DNA of 64,000 nucleotides from UBA4877 sp002399345. GTDB taxonomy: Bacteria; Bacillota; Thermoanaerobacteria; Thermoanaerobacterales; UBA4877. Of this stretch, positions 45,661-54,669 are shown piece by piece (positions within the stretch are counted from its first letter, which is position 1; the number at the start of each line of letters is the position of its first letter). Position numbers and translations under genes: made by a program. The notes under the pieces are model-generated. The model made no database searches and had not been told where the DNA came from. It saw nothing but the letters and a program-made list of their open reading frames with translations. Location of the stretch: the NCBI GenBank assembly GCA_036752905.1, contig DAIORT010000008.1:1-64000 (forward strand), read 5' to 3'.

Positions 45661-45843
45661 TCAGTCTCTTTCGGTAGCAGCCTTTATTGCATGGTAGCCT
45701 TCCCATGCAGCAGTTAAAATTTTATGGGGCTGTACTGCATCTCCCACCGTCACTATTTTCTTTACCTTATCATGAAGCTCATCCTCCAGCTTGTTATTCG
45801 GTTTCATTTCACAACACTGAACGGTGGGAAATGCCTGCCCAAA
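45661..45843 (-). pseudogene. 3' remnant of an old-yellow-enzyme/enoate reductase gene
   Basis: About 60 codons open between two stops encode a fragment ending KPNNKLEDELHD...TVGDAVQPHKILTAAWEG. This is the characteristic C-terminus (GDA motif of the second Rossmann domain plus last helix) of NADH:flavin oxidoreductases like the intact gene at 45977-47983. The 5' residues (up to CCEM) no longer match the family, and no start or ribosome site exists. It is not identical to the neighbouring gene, so it stems from a diverged paralogue, not a recent duplication. Confidence 0.75.
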
Positions 45844-45976
45844 TCAATAGATTTTCGAGAAACACAGAAAACAAAGAGCTATCTTGAGCTAAATCAAAAT
45901 ATTGTTGAGGTTGACGTAAAAGCGGCATATCTTAGATATGCCGCCATTTATTATATAATACTGGAAGTCTTAAATA

Positions 45977-47983
45977 TTAAATATTGTAAGCCACGTCGTA
46001 GGCATCTTTTACAACACTCATGACATTACCTACTTCTTTACAATCACCTATGGAATATACCTTCTGTGCTATATCCTTATCAGTATCCGGAAAAACGATA
46101 CGGTAGGGGTTATAACCGGTGGCTGTTATCGCGCTATCCGCCGGGATGAATGTCTCTTTACCGTCTTTTTCAATGGTTAAGCCTTTGGAGGTTATCTCCT
46201 TAGCCTTGCAGCCTTTATGAACCTCTATGCCATAGTACCTTATGAGCTCCAGCAGCATGTTCTTATTGGCTGCGCAAAGGCCTTGCACCTCGAGTATATT
46301 GTCGAGCATTTCCACAATGACGGGAGTCTTGCCACTCTTAGCAAGGTTGTATGCTATCTCACATCCGGTAAGTCCGCCGCCGATTATCGCCACTCTGTCA
46401 CCTACCTGCTTATAGCCGCGCAGATATTCTATCGCCTCTACAGCATTTTCAATACCCTTGATAGGCAGCTTCTTAGCTGTCGCACCCGTCGCCATGATGA
46501 CCACATCTGCTCCGAATTCCTTGATGGACTGCGGTGTAACCTCGGTGTTCATGCGGACATCCACATTGTCCTCCTTAACCTTTCTTTTATACCATTCGAT
46601 AAGTTTCTTGTCTGCTTCCTTGAAATCAGGCACTGCTGCAGCGATAAATACTCCACCCAGCTCATCCGTCTTTTCAAAGAGTGTGACCTTGTGACCGCGT
46701 TCCGCCGCAAGCCTGGCCGCTTCCATACCGCCTATTCCGCCGCCGATCACCGCGACCTTCTTAGGTTTATCAGCCTTTTTCAGCCTGTACTCGTCCTCCT
46801 TGAGTACCGCCGGATTCACCGCGCAGGTCATGGGTTTGCCTGTGATGATGGTGGCAAGGCAGCCGTTGTGGCATGCAATGCAAGGGCGTATATCATCGAA
46901 ATTGCCCTGCTTCACCTTGTTTACATAATCGGGGTCCGCAAGTATGGCGCGTCCGATACCGATCCCGTCGAACATCTCGTCTTCAAGGCATTTTACCGCC
47001 AGATCGGGGTCATCCATCCTGCCTGCGCAGATAACCGGTATATCGACGAATTTCTTGATAAACGACACCTCGGGTATGTTGCAGCCCATCGGCATATACA
47101 TCGGCGGGTGGGCCCAGTACCATGAATCATAGGAACCATTGTCCGCATTCAAGGCATCGCAACCGGCCTCTTCAAGTATACGGGCAGCCGCGGGGCTCTC
47201 TTCCATTGAGCGGCCGAATTCCTTGTAGGCCTCACCGGGTAGAGCACCGGCGTTGAACCCTCTCATCTTGCTGGTAACACTGTAGCGTACTGTTACTACA
47301 AAATCTTTGCCGCAGGCTTTTTTAACCCCTTTGATGATCTCGCACGGAAAACGCAAACGTTTTTCCAGACTACCGCCAAATTCATCCGTGCGCCCGTTAG
47401 TCGCTTCAATAGTGAATTGATCGATAAGATACCCTTCGTGAACGGCATGTATTTCTATACCGTCAAAGCCCGCTTCTTGCGCCATCTTGGCCGATTCGAT
47501 AAATGAATGTATGTATTGCCATACCTCCTCGGTGGTGAGTCCGCGGTGCTTTACTTTGGGATTCCATACATTGGGCAGCCCATCAGTCGGTGCAACAAAA
47601 TAAGTATCGGGGTCCAGTCCATATTTTTTTAATAACTCAGGACTGCCGGGCAGTGTACGTCCGGAACCTCCGGAAAGCTGGAGAAGTATCTTTGAACCAT
47701 AGCGGTGAATCTCTTCTGTCATTTTCCTGGTAGGCATGAAGGCATCCTTCTGTTCATGCAACCATTTGTCCGTTCCCATGGGTGCTACTAAGGTAGCTCC
47801 AGTGACCAAGAGGCCAATACCACCCTTGGCGCGCTCGATGAAATATTCACAGCCTTCCTTGTCATAGCTGCCGTCCGGGTTGAATACGTGACCACCGCCT
47901 AAGGCTTCCATAACATAGCGGTTCTTAACCTCCATACTGCCTATCTTCATCGGGGTAAACAGAATATCATATTTCCCTGACAT
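45977..47983 (-). CDS. NADH:flavin oxidoreductase (enoate/2,4-dienoyl-CoA reductase type)
   Basis: Iron-sulfur flavoenzyme, 668 residues. N-terminal old-yellow-enzyme TIM barrel (1-380) with HAVHEGYLIDQF (near 185); cluster cysteines in CIACHNGCL and CAVNPA (near 360-385); FAD domain starting VAVIGGGIGGMEAARLAAE (near 405); NAD domain with IIGGGLTGCE (near 530). It reduces activated C=C bonds, such as enoates or dienoyl-CoA. Divergently transcribed from a TetR regulator across 200 bp with inverted repeats, so TetR control is likely. Natural substrate unknown. Confidence 0.92.
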   Translation of the reverse strand: MSGKYDILFTPMKIGSMEVKNRYVMEALGGGHVFNPDGSYDKEGCEYFIERAKGGIGLLVTGATLVAPMGTDKWLHEQKDAFMPTRKMTEEIHRYGSKILLQLSGGSGRTLPGSPELLKKYGLDPDTYFVAPTDGLPNVWNPKVKHRGLTTEEVWQYIHSFIESAKMAQEAGFDGIEIHAVHEGYLIDQFTIEATNGRTDEFGGSLEKRLRFPCEIIKGVKKACGKDFVVTVRYSVTSKMRGFNAGALPGEAYKEFGRSMEESPAAARILEEAGCDALNADNGSYDSWYWAHPPMYMPMGCNIPEVSFIKKFVDIPVICAGRMDDPDLAVKCLEDEMFDGIGIGRAILADPDYVNKVKQGNFDDIRPCIACHNGCLATIITGKPMTCAVNPAVLKEDEYRLKKADKPKKVAVIGGGIGGMEAARLAAERGHKVTLFEKTDELGGVFIAAAVPDFKEADKKLIEWYKRKVKEDNVDVRMNTEVTPQSIKEFGADVVIMATGATAKKLPIKGIENAVEAIEYLRGYKQVGDRVAIIGGGLTGCEIAYNLAKSGKTPVIVEMLDNILEVQGLCAANKNMLLELIRYYGIEVHKGCKAKEITSKGLTIEKDGKETFIPADSAITATGYNPYRIVFPDTDKDIAQKVYSIGDCKEVGNVMSVVKDAYDVAYNI

Positions 47984-48055
47984 GTTTGATTACCACCCTT
48001 CTTTTTATTTTTTTAGATAATAGTATGAAGTTTAGTATGAAATAGGCGTCAAATA

Positions 48056-48078
48056 TTGTTATGATAATATTATAACAA
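48056..48078. promoter_or_regulatory. Candidate TetR operator
   Basis: Inverted repeat TTGTTAT-9 nt-ATAACAA in the divergent region between the flavoenzyme and tetR genes. A 10-bp palindrome TACTGCAGTA lies about 15 bp to the right and could be a second site. Confidence 0.5.
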
Positions 48079-48181
48079 GGTTTATATTAATTGTACTGCA
48101 GTATAATTTACAAGTCAATAAGTCTAAAAAAATTTTTATTTAGTTTTATTTATGTTATCATAATCATGGTGATGAAACGTA

Positions 48182-48766
48182 ATGAGAGAAAAAACAGATA
48201 AATTAATTTTAAAAACAGCAATTGATTTATTTAAACAAAAAGGCTATTCCAATGTCACAATGCATGAGATCTGCACAGCGTGTGGGATTTCTAAGGGGAC
48301 ATTTTATAATCATTTTAATACAAAAGAAGATTTGATTTTAAACTATTACCAACTGCTAAGCAATGATATGATGCGCATAATGCCGGATCTTCTGGAAAAT
48401 AAGCCGATCATAGAAAAAGTATGGTCATGCCTGGAATACTTTATAGATAACACCATAAGCCTGGGACCTGATCTATTGAAAAATTTAATTGAAATTGATA
48501 TGAATTCCGGCTGCAGTGTATTTTCTCCCTATCCGGAGGAACGTTCCGCTTATGAAAGGGTATTTATCAAAATGGAACTGGAACTGATCTCACAGGGACA
48601 AAAGGCCGGTAAAATTAGAAAGGATATAGACGCTAAAGACCTGCTATGGCATTTTTCCGCCACACTGATGGGCATAGCCATGCACTGGAGCTCTTCGGGT
48701 GGAAAATATGACGAAAAAAAAGAATTAAGAAAACTATTTGACCAAATCTTTATAAAACCTTTTTAA
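48182..48766 (+). CDS. TetR/AcrR family transcriptional regulator
   Basis: 194 residues with the N-terminal DNA-binding domain (AIDLFKQKGYSNVTMHEICT, recognition helix ISKGTFYNHF) and a helical ligand domain. One of few plus-strand genes; it reads away from the flavoenzyme gene, the standard arrangement of a TetR repressor and its target. Its sequence is visibly more AT-rich than that of the neighbours, which may mean separate acquisition. The inducer is probably a substrate of the flavoenzyme (inference). Confidence 0.9.
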   Translation: MREKTDKLILKTAIDLFKQKGYSNVTMHEICTACGISKGTFYNHFNTKEDLILNYYQLLSNDMMRIMPDLLENKPIIEKVWSCLEYFIDNTISLGPDLLKNLIEIDMNSGCSVFSPYPEERSAYERVFIKMELELISQGQKAGKIRKDIDAKDLLWHFSATLMGIAMHWSSSGGKYDEKKELRKLFDQIFIKPF

Positions 48767-48793
48767 TTTCAATTCCTTACAGGCGTATATTAA

Positions 48794-48840
48794 TTTAACT
48801 GCCATCCTGTATATTAAGTAAACACAGGACAGCAGTTAAA
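48794..48840. terminator. Long inverted repeat between tetR and sdaAA
   Basis: TTTAACTGC-ca-TCCTGT paired with ACAGGA-ca-GCAGTTAAA: 15 base pairs with one symmetrical internal mismatch and a 13-nt loop. It lies between converging genes and probably terminates both, although T-runs are weak. Confidence 0.55.
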
Positions 48841-48850
48841 TAAGCACATC

Positions 48851-49726
48851 TTATCCCAATATTTCTTTTTTAAATTTCCTTCCTGTAGGCGTATCAGCCA
48901 GGCCGCCCTTGGCTGTCTCCTTAAGCTCATAAGGTATGGACTTTCCCACCTTATACATGGATGTAACCACCTCGTCATAGGGTATGCGCGACGTAATCCC
49001 CGCCAGTGCCATATCTGCCGCTACCAATGCATTGGACGCACCGAATGCATTCCTCTTGACGCAAGGTACCTCCACAAGCCCGGCCACTGGGTCACATACC
49101 AGCCCCAACACCGCCTTCAGTGTGAAAGCCGCCGCATTTAACGCCTGCTCCGGGCTGCCGCCGGCAAGCTCGGTCACAGCTGCCGCAGCCATAGCCGCAG
49201 CGCTGCCGCATTCCGCCTGGCATCCGCCCTCCGCACCGGCGAGGGTGGCATTGCTAGCTATGGTTATACCTACACCTGATGATGTAAACAGCGCCTTTAC
49301 GATATCCTCATCACTGCTTTTAAGTGAACCAGCGGCTGTTAAAAGTGCCCCGGGGACGATTCCGCATGAACCGGCAGTCGGTGCAGCCACTATCCTTCCC
49401 ATGGATGCATTTACCTCTGAAACGGCCATGGCACAGGCTACAGCCTTAGTCATGATATCTCCCGAAAGGCTGTCGTTGTTTTCCGAATAATTATAAAGCC
49501 TCTTTGCATCCCCGCCTGTGAGGCCGCTTACAGATTTTATTTCTTTAGTGAGGCCTTCTTTTACTGCATCCTTCATTACAATCAGATTTGTACTCATTTT
49601 TTTGGTTAATACACGCATACTACTACCCGAGACTTCAGCCTCACGCAGCATGGTTATCTCGCCAATTGACTTATTATATTTTTTACACAATTCTATTAGC
49701 TTACTTCCTGTTTTAAAATTATACAT
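48851..49726 (-). CDS. sdaAA: L-serine dehydratase, iron-sulfur type, alpha subunit
   Basis: Catalytic alpha chain, 291 residues, deaminating L-serine to pyruvate and ammonia with a [4Fe-4S] cluster. Cluster-binding and active-site segments: TAGSCGIVPGAL (near 120), GGCQAECGSAAAMA (near 168) and LVCDPVAGLVEVPCVKRN (near 210). Serine is an oxidative Stickland donor, which can be paired with proline reduction in this organism. Encoded 10 nt after the beta subunit gene. Confidence 0.95.
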   Translation of the reverse strand: MYNFKTGSKLIELCKKYNKSIGEITMLREAEVSGSSMRVLTKKMSTNLIVMKDAVKEGLTKEIKSVSGLTGGDAKRLYNYSENNDSLSGDIMTKAVACAMAVSEVNASMGRIVAAPTAGSCGIVPGALLTAAGSLKSSDEDIVKALFTSSGVGITIASNATLAGAEGGCQAECGSAAAMAAAAVTELAGGSPEQALNAAAFTLKAVLGLVCDPVAGLVEVPCVKRNAFGASNALVAADMALAGITSRIPYDEVVTSMYKVGKSIPYELKETAKGGLADTPTGRKFKKEILG

Positions 49727-49736
49727 ATGTTCACCC

Positions 49737-50411
49737 CTATACCGGATCTATCATCATTACTTGACTCATTCCCGGAAGTTTCTTTATTTCATCCACGGCC
49801 TGGCTGGAAAGGGCACTGTCCATTTCTATAATCATGGTTGCCCTTTCCCCCTTTTGATTTCTGAAAACCCTCATAAAAGCTATATTTATATTGTACTTAT
49901 TTAATATCTTTGATACCTTGGCTACGACCCCCGGCTTGTCCGTGTAAGAGGTAATAAGCGTCGGATAATCACCGTTAAACTCCAGGTTAAAATCATCTAT
50001 TTTGGTGATGACGATATTGCCACCTCCCACTGATGTGCCCGTCACTTTCATTTTACCGCATTCGCCATCCATCTCAATCATAACGGTATTGGGATGTGCA
50101 CCCTCTATTACCGTAGGTACGAACTTAAAGTCTAAGCCCTTATCCCTTGCGATATCCTTGGAACTTTTAAGCCTGTCGTCGGAGGGATCCATTCCCAGTA
50201 AACCGGCTAAAAGAGCCCTGTCCGTACCATGTCCCTTATAAGTCTCTGCGAAGGAGCCATGTAAATAAAACGTGACCGATCTGATCTTGCCACCATATAT
50301 CTTCCTCGCTATGTTACCTATCCTGGCCGCGCCTGCCGTATGAGAGCTGGAAGGCCCGATCATTACTGGTCCCAGTATATCAAACGAAGAAAATTGTTTC
50401 ATATTTCCCAC
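49737..50411 (-). CDS. sdaAB: L-serine dehydratase, iron-sulfur type, beta subunit
   Basis: 224 residues. Starts with the conserved DILGPVMIGPSSSHTAGAAR motif and ends in an ACT domain (about 145-224) that usually provides serine regulation. Two-gene clostridial arrangement, beta first. Preceded by the DUF4446 gene with a 28-nt gap, so possibly co-transcribed with it. Confidence 0.95.
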   Translation of the reverse strand: MGNMKQFSSFDILGPVMIGPSSSHTAGAARIGNIARKIYGGKIRSVTFYLHGSFAETYKGHGTDRALLAGLLGMDPSDDRLKSSKDIARDKGLDFKFVPTVIEGAHPNTVMIEMDGECGKMKVTGTSVGGGNIVITKIDDFNLEFNGDYPTLITSYTDKPGVVAKVSKILNKYNINIAFMRVFRNQKGERATMIIEMDSALSSQAVDEIKKLPGMSQVMMIDPV

Positions 50412-50439
50412 CTCATTTGTTTATATAAATACGCATCAA

Positions 50440-50946
50440 TCATGCACTCTTTTTAACTGCCCTGTCTATTGCCTGAAGTTCTTCTGCCGAAAGTTTATAT
50501 CTGGAACTTCCACCTTCTATGGGTTTTGCATATGTTACGGTATCATCCCTTCCAAATATACCGGTTATGACAACACCGTCATCATCCTGATTTAAAAGTG
50601 CTATGGAAAAACTCTGATCGGAACCCATACCAGTAAAGGCATTGTATCTTATAATTCCAACCTTTTGAAGTGAAAATTCCATACGTTTTTCCAACTTACC
50701 CATTCTCTCTTCAAAACCTGTGACCTTGTCAACATTTTCTTCTACGGTGTTAAGATAAGACGACAAAAGCTTGTCCAAGCTCTCTCCTTTTCTGCCGCCG
50801 GTAAACCGCTTGTAACTCTTTGCATAGTTTGACAACCTGACATGCAAAATTAATATCCATATAAGTTCTACAATAGCTGCAACTAAAATTCCGAATACTA
50901 TGTAGATTTCATTAATATTACCTACAGTCTGAAGTAATTTGTTCAT
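50440..50946 (-). CDS. DUF4446 family membrane protein
   Basis: 168 residues: one N-terminal membrane helix (about 15-38), a coiled-coil region (about 65-95) and a C-terminal soluble domain with NAFTGMGSDQSFSIALLNQD and ITGIFGRDDTVTYAKP, characteristic of DUF4446. Such genes are frequently found next to parB or sda genes near the origin in Clostridia, as here. Function unknown; a topology of helix plus coiled coil suggests an envelope or division-associated protein (inference). Confidence 0.88.
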   Translation of the reverse strand: MNKLLQTVGNINEIYIVFGILVAAIVELIWILILHVRLSNYAKSYKRFTGGRKGESLDKLLSSYLNTVEENVDKVTGFEERMGKLEKRMEFSLQKVGIIRYNAFTGMGSDQSFSIALLNQDDDGVVITGIFGRDDTVTYAKPIEGGSSRYKLSAEELQAIDRAVKKSA

Positions 50947-51093
50947 AAATATTCACCCGTTCTTATTAGATTCGCATATTATAAATATACCACGTTTGTG
51001 ACCCAATTCTCAATACGAATATTCTAAAATTGTGATTTATGATTGTAAATCCCCGGGCAAGCTTATACCCGGGGACGGTTCGGCGGCTATTCT

Positions 51094-52230
51094 TTACCGC
51101 ACGATTTTATTTACGGCGTCCAAAAATATCTCAGTTTCTCTTTCCGTAGTGAAAGGTCCCGTACTTACTCTTACGGCGCCCTGCTCAAAAGTGCCTATGG
51201 TTTTATGGGCCAGGCCGGAACAATGCAGTCCCGCCCTCACCTCTATATCGTAATCATTGTCAAGCAAATATGATACCTCGGTAGAATCCATATCACCCAC
51301 ATTAAAGGCAAGTGCCCCCGCATGCTCTTTGGGATCCACGGGTCCATATACCTTCACCCTGTCTATATCATTAAGCCCGTCTATTATCCTACCGGCTAGC
51401 TTTATCTCATGCCTTCTAATATTATCTATGCCTGTACTGTTTATATAATCTATACCGGCATCAAGCCCGGCCAGCCCCGGCGTATTGAGCGTACCGCTCT
51501 CCAAACGGTCGGGCAATATATCTGGCTGGGTAAGCATATCCGAGTAGCTGCCGGTACCTCCCTCTCTTATGGTGTTTAATTTTATACCATCAGCTACGTA
51601 AAGCCCACCGGTCCCTTGCGGCCCTAATAATCCCTTGTGGCCGGGAAAAGCCAGCATATCTATATTATCTGCTTTTACATTTATGGGTACATGACCGGCA
51701 CCTTGAGCAGCATCAAGAAGGAACGGTATGCAATACCTCCTGGCTATGGCGCCCACCTCCCTGAATGGCTGAATGGTGCCCGCGACATTGGAAGCCAGTG
51801 TAAGGACAATTAAAGAGGTATTAGGCCTTATGGCCTTCTCTATATCCTCGGGATCAATACAACCCTCGCTATCTGCCATTACAAAGGTAGTTTCTATCCC
51901 ATAGGGCTCCAGCGCCTTAAGCGGCCGGGCCACCGAGTTATGCTCCATGGAGCTGGTAATGGCATGCCGGCCGGGCTGTAGAATTCCCTTTATAGCCATA
52001 TTAAGACTGTCTGTGGTATTTAATGTAAAAACTATCCTCATGGGGTCGTCTATACCGAAGAGTCCGGCTACCGCATCCCGGCAATCCAGCACTATCCTGC
52101 CCGCTTCAAGAGACATCTTGTGTCCGCTTCTACCCGGGTTGCCACCGGCTATATTTATGCAGTCGTACACCGCTTTTGCCACTCCATCCGGCTTGGGCCA
52201 GGACGTGGCGGCATTATCAAGATATATCAT
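51094..52230 (-). CDS. Class V aminotransferase (cysteine desulfurase family)
   Basis: PLP enzyme of 378 residues. Start placed at the ATG spaced correctly from AAGGGG. The PLP lysine is in AFPGHKGLLGPQGTGG (near 198), the cofactor Asp/His region in FLLDAAQGAGHVP (near 175), and the N-terminal IYLDNAATSWPKP is typical. The mobile-loop cysteine region (GLHCSGLAHKT, near 335) is present, so desulfurase activity is possible. Not linked to isc/suf genes; it lies beside parB. The in vivo role is unclear. Confidence 0.9.
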   Translation of the reverse strand: MIYLDNAATSWPKPDGVAKAVYDCINIAGGNPGRSGHKMSLEAGRIVLDCRDAVAGLFGIDDPMRIVFTLNTTDSLNMAIKGILQPGRHAITSSMEHNSVARPLKALEPYGIETTFVMADSEGCIDPEDIEKAIRPNTSLIVLTLASNVAGTIQPFREVGAIARRYCIPFLLDAAQGAGHVPINVKADNIDMLAFPGHKGLLGPQGTGGLYVADGIKLNTIREGGTGSYSDMLTQPDILPDRLESGTLNTPGLAGLDAGIDYINSTGIDNIRRHEIKLAGRIIDGLNDIDRVKVYGPVDPKEHAGALAFNVGDMDSTEVSYLLDNDYDIEVRAGLHCSGLAHKTIGTFEQGAVRVSTGPFTTERETEIFLDAVNKIVR

Positions 52231-52350
52231 TTTATTCACCCCTTAAAAACAATAAGGTTTTATGCTTTTATATTATAATATATGATATTACCAGGCAACA
52301 GTTAACTGCAATCGGCTTACTGTACTAATGTTTAGTCTGAACGGTTTCTG

Positions 52351-53190
52351 TTACGGCTGATAACCGCCTATTACCTCTATAATCCTTTCCAACTCTTCAT
52401 TGGAATAATACTCTATGTAGATCTTGCCACCCTTCTTACCCCTGTTAATCAAAACCCTTGTACCCAGTGTACGCTCAAGACGGCTTTCTATGTCCTTTAT
52501 TATAGGATCTTTCTTTGCTTTCTTAACCTTTTTGCTTATCCTTTTATCTTCAGTAAGTTTATAAATCATCTTCTCCGTATCCCTGACACTCATTCCATCC
52601 TTTATAACCCTAATCGCCAGCTCATACTGCCTACCACTGTCAATTCCCAGCAGGGCCTTGGCATGGCCTGCGGAAAGTTTACCTTCCTCCACCATTTCCC
52701 TAACGCTCCCGTCAAGATTTAGCAGCCTGAGTGAATTAGCGATCGCCGGCCTGCTTTTTCCTATTATTCTTGCTATCTCTTCCTGCGTTAATTCGAATTC
52801 CTCCATTAGCGTCTTGTAAGCCGCTGCCTCTTCTATGGGATTTAAATCTTCCCGCTGGAGATTTTCTATCAAAGCCAGCTCCATGCTCTCCTCTTCCGAA
52901 ATCGAACGCACCACTGCTGGTATACTTTCCAACCCCGCAGCCTTTGCCGCCCTATATCTCCTCTCCCCTGCTATTATCTTGTACCCGTCATCGTCCGGGC
53001 AAACCAATATAGGCTGCAATACTCCATACTGCTTTACTGAATCGGTAAGCGCATCCAGAGCCTCCTCTTTAAATTCCTTCCTCGGCTGATTATCATTTAC
53101 TATAATATCTTCCATATCTATCTCGTTTACGGACCCGGATTCTGTTTCAGGTATGAGTGCCTGCAGACCCCGGCCCAGTCCTTTTCTCAT
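52351..53190 (-). CDS. parB: Chromosome partition protein ParB (Spo0J)
   Basis: 279 residues: N-terminal CTPase/ParB domain with GERRYRAAK (near 76) and ENLQRE (near 107), central helix-turn-helix (TQEEIARIIGKSRPAIANSL, near 133) that binds parS, and a C-terminal dimerisation domain. It spreads from parS near the origin and loads SMC. Encoded 2 nt after soj/parA. A 15/16 parS match lies 1.1 kb away at 54288. Confidence 0.96.
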   Translation of the reverse strand: MRKGLGRGLQALIPETESGSVNEIDMEDIIVNDNQPRKEFKEEALDALTDSVKQYGVLQPILVCPDDDGYKIIAGERRYRAAKAAGLESIPAVVRSISEEESMELALIENLQREDLNPIEEAAAYKTLMEEFELTQEEIARIIGKSRPAIANSLRLLNLDGSVREMVEEGKLSAGHAKALLGIDSGRQYELAIRVIKDGMSVRDTEKMIYKLTEDKRISKKVKKAKKDPIIKDIESRLERTLGTRVLINRGKKGGKIYIEYYSNEELERIIEVIGGYQP

Positions 53191-53191
53191 T

Positions 53192-53953
53192 TTAATCCCT
53201 CCCTATAACTTCTTCTGCCAGATCCTCATAGGCCTCTGCTCCCTTGGATTTTGGATCATAAACCCTGATCGGTTTCCCGAAGCTCGGCGCCTCTCCCAAT
53301 CTGATATTCCGCGGAATTATCGCCGTATATACCTTATTGCGGAAATATTTTTTAACCTCATCCACCACCTGGATGGAAAGGTTTGTCCTGCCGTCAAACA
53401 TGGTAAGAACCACACCGTCTATAACAAGCTTCCTGTTTAATCCCCTCTGAACGAGCTTTATAGTATTCATCAGCTGTGTCAAGCCTTCCAGCGCATAGTA
53501 CTCACACTGGATAGGTACCAATACCGAATCTGCAGCTGTAAGAGCATTTAACGTCAGAAGACCGAGGGACGGAGGACAATCTATCAATATAAAATCATAT
53601 TCATTCCTTACTGAAGAGAGAGCTGTCTTAAGCCGGTACTCTCTTTTTTTTAAAGAAACCATCTCTATCTCCGCGCCTGCTAATTCTATATTTGCAGGGA
53701 TAACAAACAGCCCCTTATACTCCGTTTGTTTTATACAATCACGTATATTCACATTATCAAGCAATACATCATAGATCGTATTTTCCAAGTGATCCTTATC
53801 CAAACCAATACCACTGGTCGAGTTGCCCTGTGGATCGGTATCGATCATGAGTACTTTCTTTCCCCTGGCACTGATACTGCAACTGAGGTTTACAACAGTT
53901 GTTGTTTTGCCTACACCACCTTTTTGATTGGCTATAGCCATTATCCTGCCCAT
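53192..53953 (-). CDS. parA: Chromosome partition ATPase ParA (Soj)
   Basis: 253 residues with the deviant Walker A KGGVGKTT at 11-18, Walker A' in DTDPQGNSTSG (near 40) and Walker B LIDCPPSLG (near 122). Works with ParB in origin segregation and, in Bacillus, controls DnaA. First gene of the soj-spo0J pair and separated by about 95 bp from a divergent plus-strand gene pair carrying the best parS. Confidence 0.96.
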   Translation of the reverse strand: MGRIMAIANQKGGVGKTTTVVNLSCSISARGKKVLMIDTDPQGNSTSGIGLDKDHLENTIYDVLLDNVNIRDCIKQTEYKGLFVIPANIELAGAEIEMVSLKKREYRLKTALSSVRNEYDFILIDCPPSLGLLTLNALTAADSVLVPIQCEYYALEGLTQLMNTIKLVQRGLNRKLVIDGVVLTMFDGRTNLSIQVVDEVKKYFRNKVYTAIIPRNIRLGEAPSFGKPIRVYDPKSKGAEAYEDLAEEVIGRD

Positions 53954-54049
53954 AGAATTTCCTCCCCCAGGAATATACTTACGTAGTTTTTCATATAAAT
54001 TATTAGCTATTAAGAAATGTGTTCTAATATTATGTAAGAGGTTATCAGA

Positions 54050-54334
54050 ATGAAACTATCACCCTATAAATCTATATCTATCGGCGCCCTTTGGACATAT
54101 ATATCCTGGTTGCCGATTATCAGAGGCAATACGAACCCCATAATTGAATTTCTCTCATTCCCGTCCGATATAGGCATATTCCTCGAACAATATATTCATT
54201 TACGGGCCTCGTATCTTCCGTATGCCTTTTTATTTTCTTTAATTTTCTGCATTGGAATTTGCTTGTCTTTATACAAGATTATAACATTGTTTCTCGTGAA
54301 ACAAAAGCATAATTCGGCGAAACGGAGTGATTGA
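54050..54334 (+). CDS. Hypothetical membrane protein
   Basis: 94 residues with two probable membrane helices (about 8-24 and 57-84) and a Lys/Arg-rich C-terminus. I recognise no family. It is divergent from soj and overlaps the start of the GDT1-like gene by 8 nt, so the two are probably co-translated. The parS-like sequence at 54288-54303 lies inside its 3' end, so its C-terminal codons are constrained by that site. Confidence 0.6.
   Translation: MKLSPYKSISIGALWTYISWLPIIRGNTNPIIEFLSFPSDIGIFLEQYIHLRASYLPYAFLFSLIFCIGICLSLYKIITLFLVKQKHNSAKRSD
54288..54303. promoter_or_regulatory. parS centromere site
   Basis: TGTTTCTCGTGAAACA matches the Firmicute parS consensus TGTTNCACGTGAAACA at 15 of 16 positions. 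It lies between soj/spo0J and noc, where ParB sites are known in relatives. Confidence 0.88.
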
Positions 54335-54602
54335 TTTGTTTAAAACGTTGATCAGTACTTTTGTAGTAGTGTTCCTCGCCGAGCTCGGCGATAAAACGCA
54401 GCTTTCAACCATGCTTATGGCTTCAAAGTCTGAATATCCAAAAGGTGTATTCATAGGATCGGCAGTTGCCCTCATTATGAGCTCCGCACTGGCTGTCTTC
54501 GTGGGATTATATATAAAAAAGAGTATTCCCGAACAGTTTATAAAATACGGCGGTGCTTTGATATTCATTATAATAGGAATATGCATGCTTGTGGATAAAT
54601 GA
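54327..54602 (+). CDS. GDT1/UPF0016 family half-size membrane protein
   Basis: 91 residues, about three helices, with the family signature AELGDKTQ near residue 19. GDT1 relatives (TMEM165, MneA) transport Mn2+ or Ca2+; eukaryotic members contain two such units fused, whereas this is a single unit that would dimerise. The GTG start overlaps the preceding small gene. A terminator with a GCCACT stem follows at 54625. Only one copy of the motif is here; a second half-gene is not adjacent. Confidence 0.85.
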   Translation: MIDLFKTLISTFVVVFLAELGDKTQLSTMLMASKSEYPKGVFIGSAVALIMSSALAVFVGLYIKKSIPEQFIKYGGALIFIIIGICMLVDK

Positions 54603-54624
54603 TCAAACATAGAATAAAAATAAT

Positions 54625-54645
54625 AGCCACTATAAAGTGGCTTTT
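54625..54645 (+). terminator. Intrinsic terminator after the GDT1-like gene
   Basis: AGCCACT-ATAA-AGTGGCT followed by TTTT, 22 bp past the stop codon. Confidence 0.8.
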
Positions 54646-54661
54646 CGTTCCATGTGAAACA
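54646..54661. promoter_or_regulatory. Second parS-like site
   Basis: CGTTCCATGTGAAACA matches the parS consensus at 14 of 16 positions; it directly follows the terminator and touches the noc 3' end. Confidence 0.5.
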
Positions 54662-54669
54662 GTCTTTAG

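Noticed and set aside
45467..45706. 79-codon minus-strand frame upstream of the ClC gene
   Set aside because: It overlaps both the ClC start and the old-yellow-enzyme remnant in other frames and lacks a ribosome site; likely chance.
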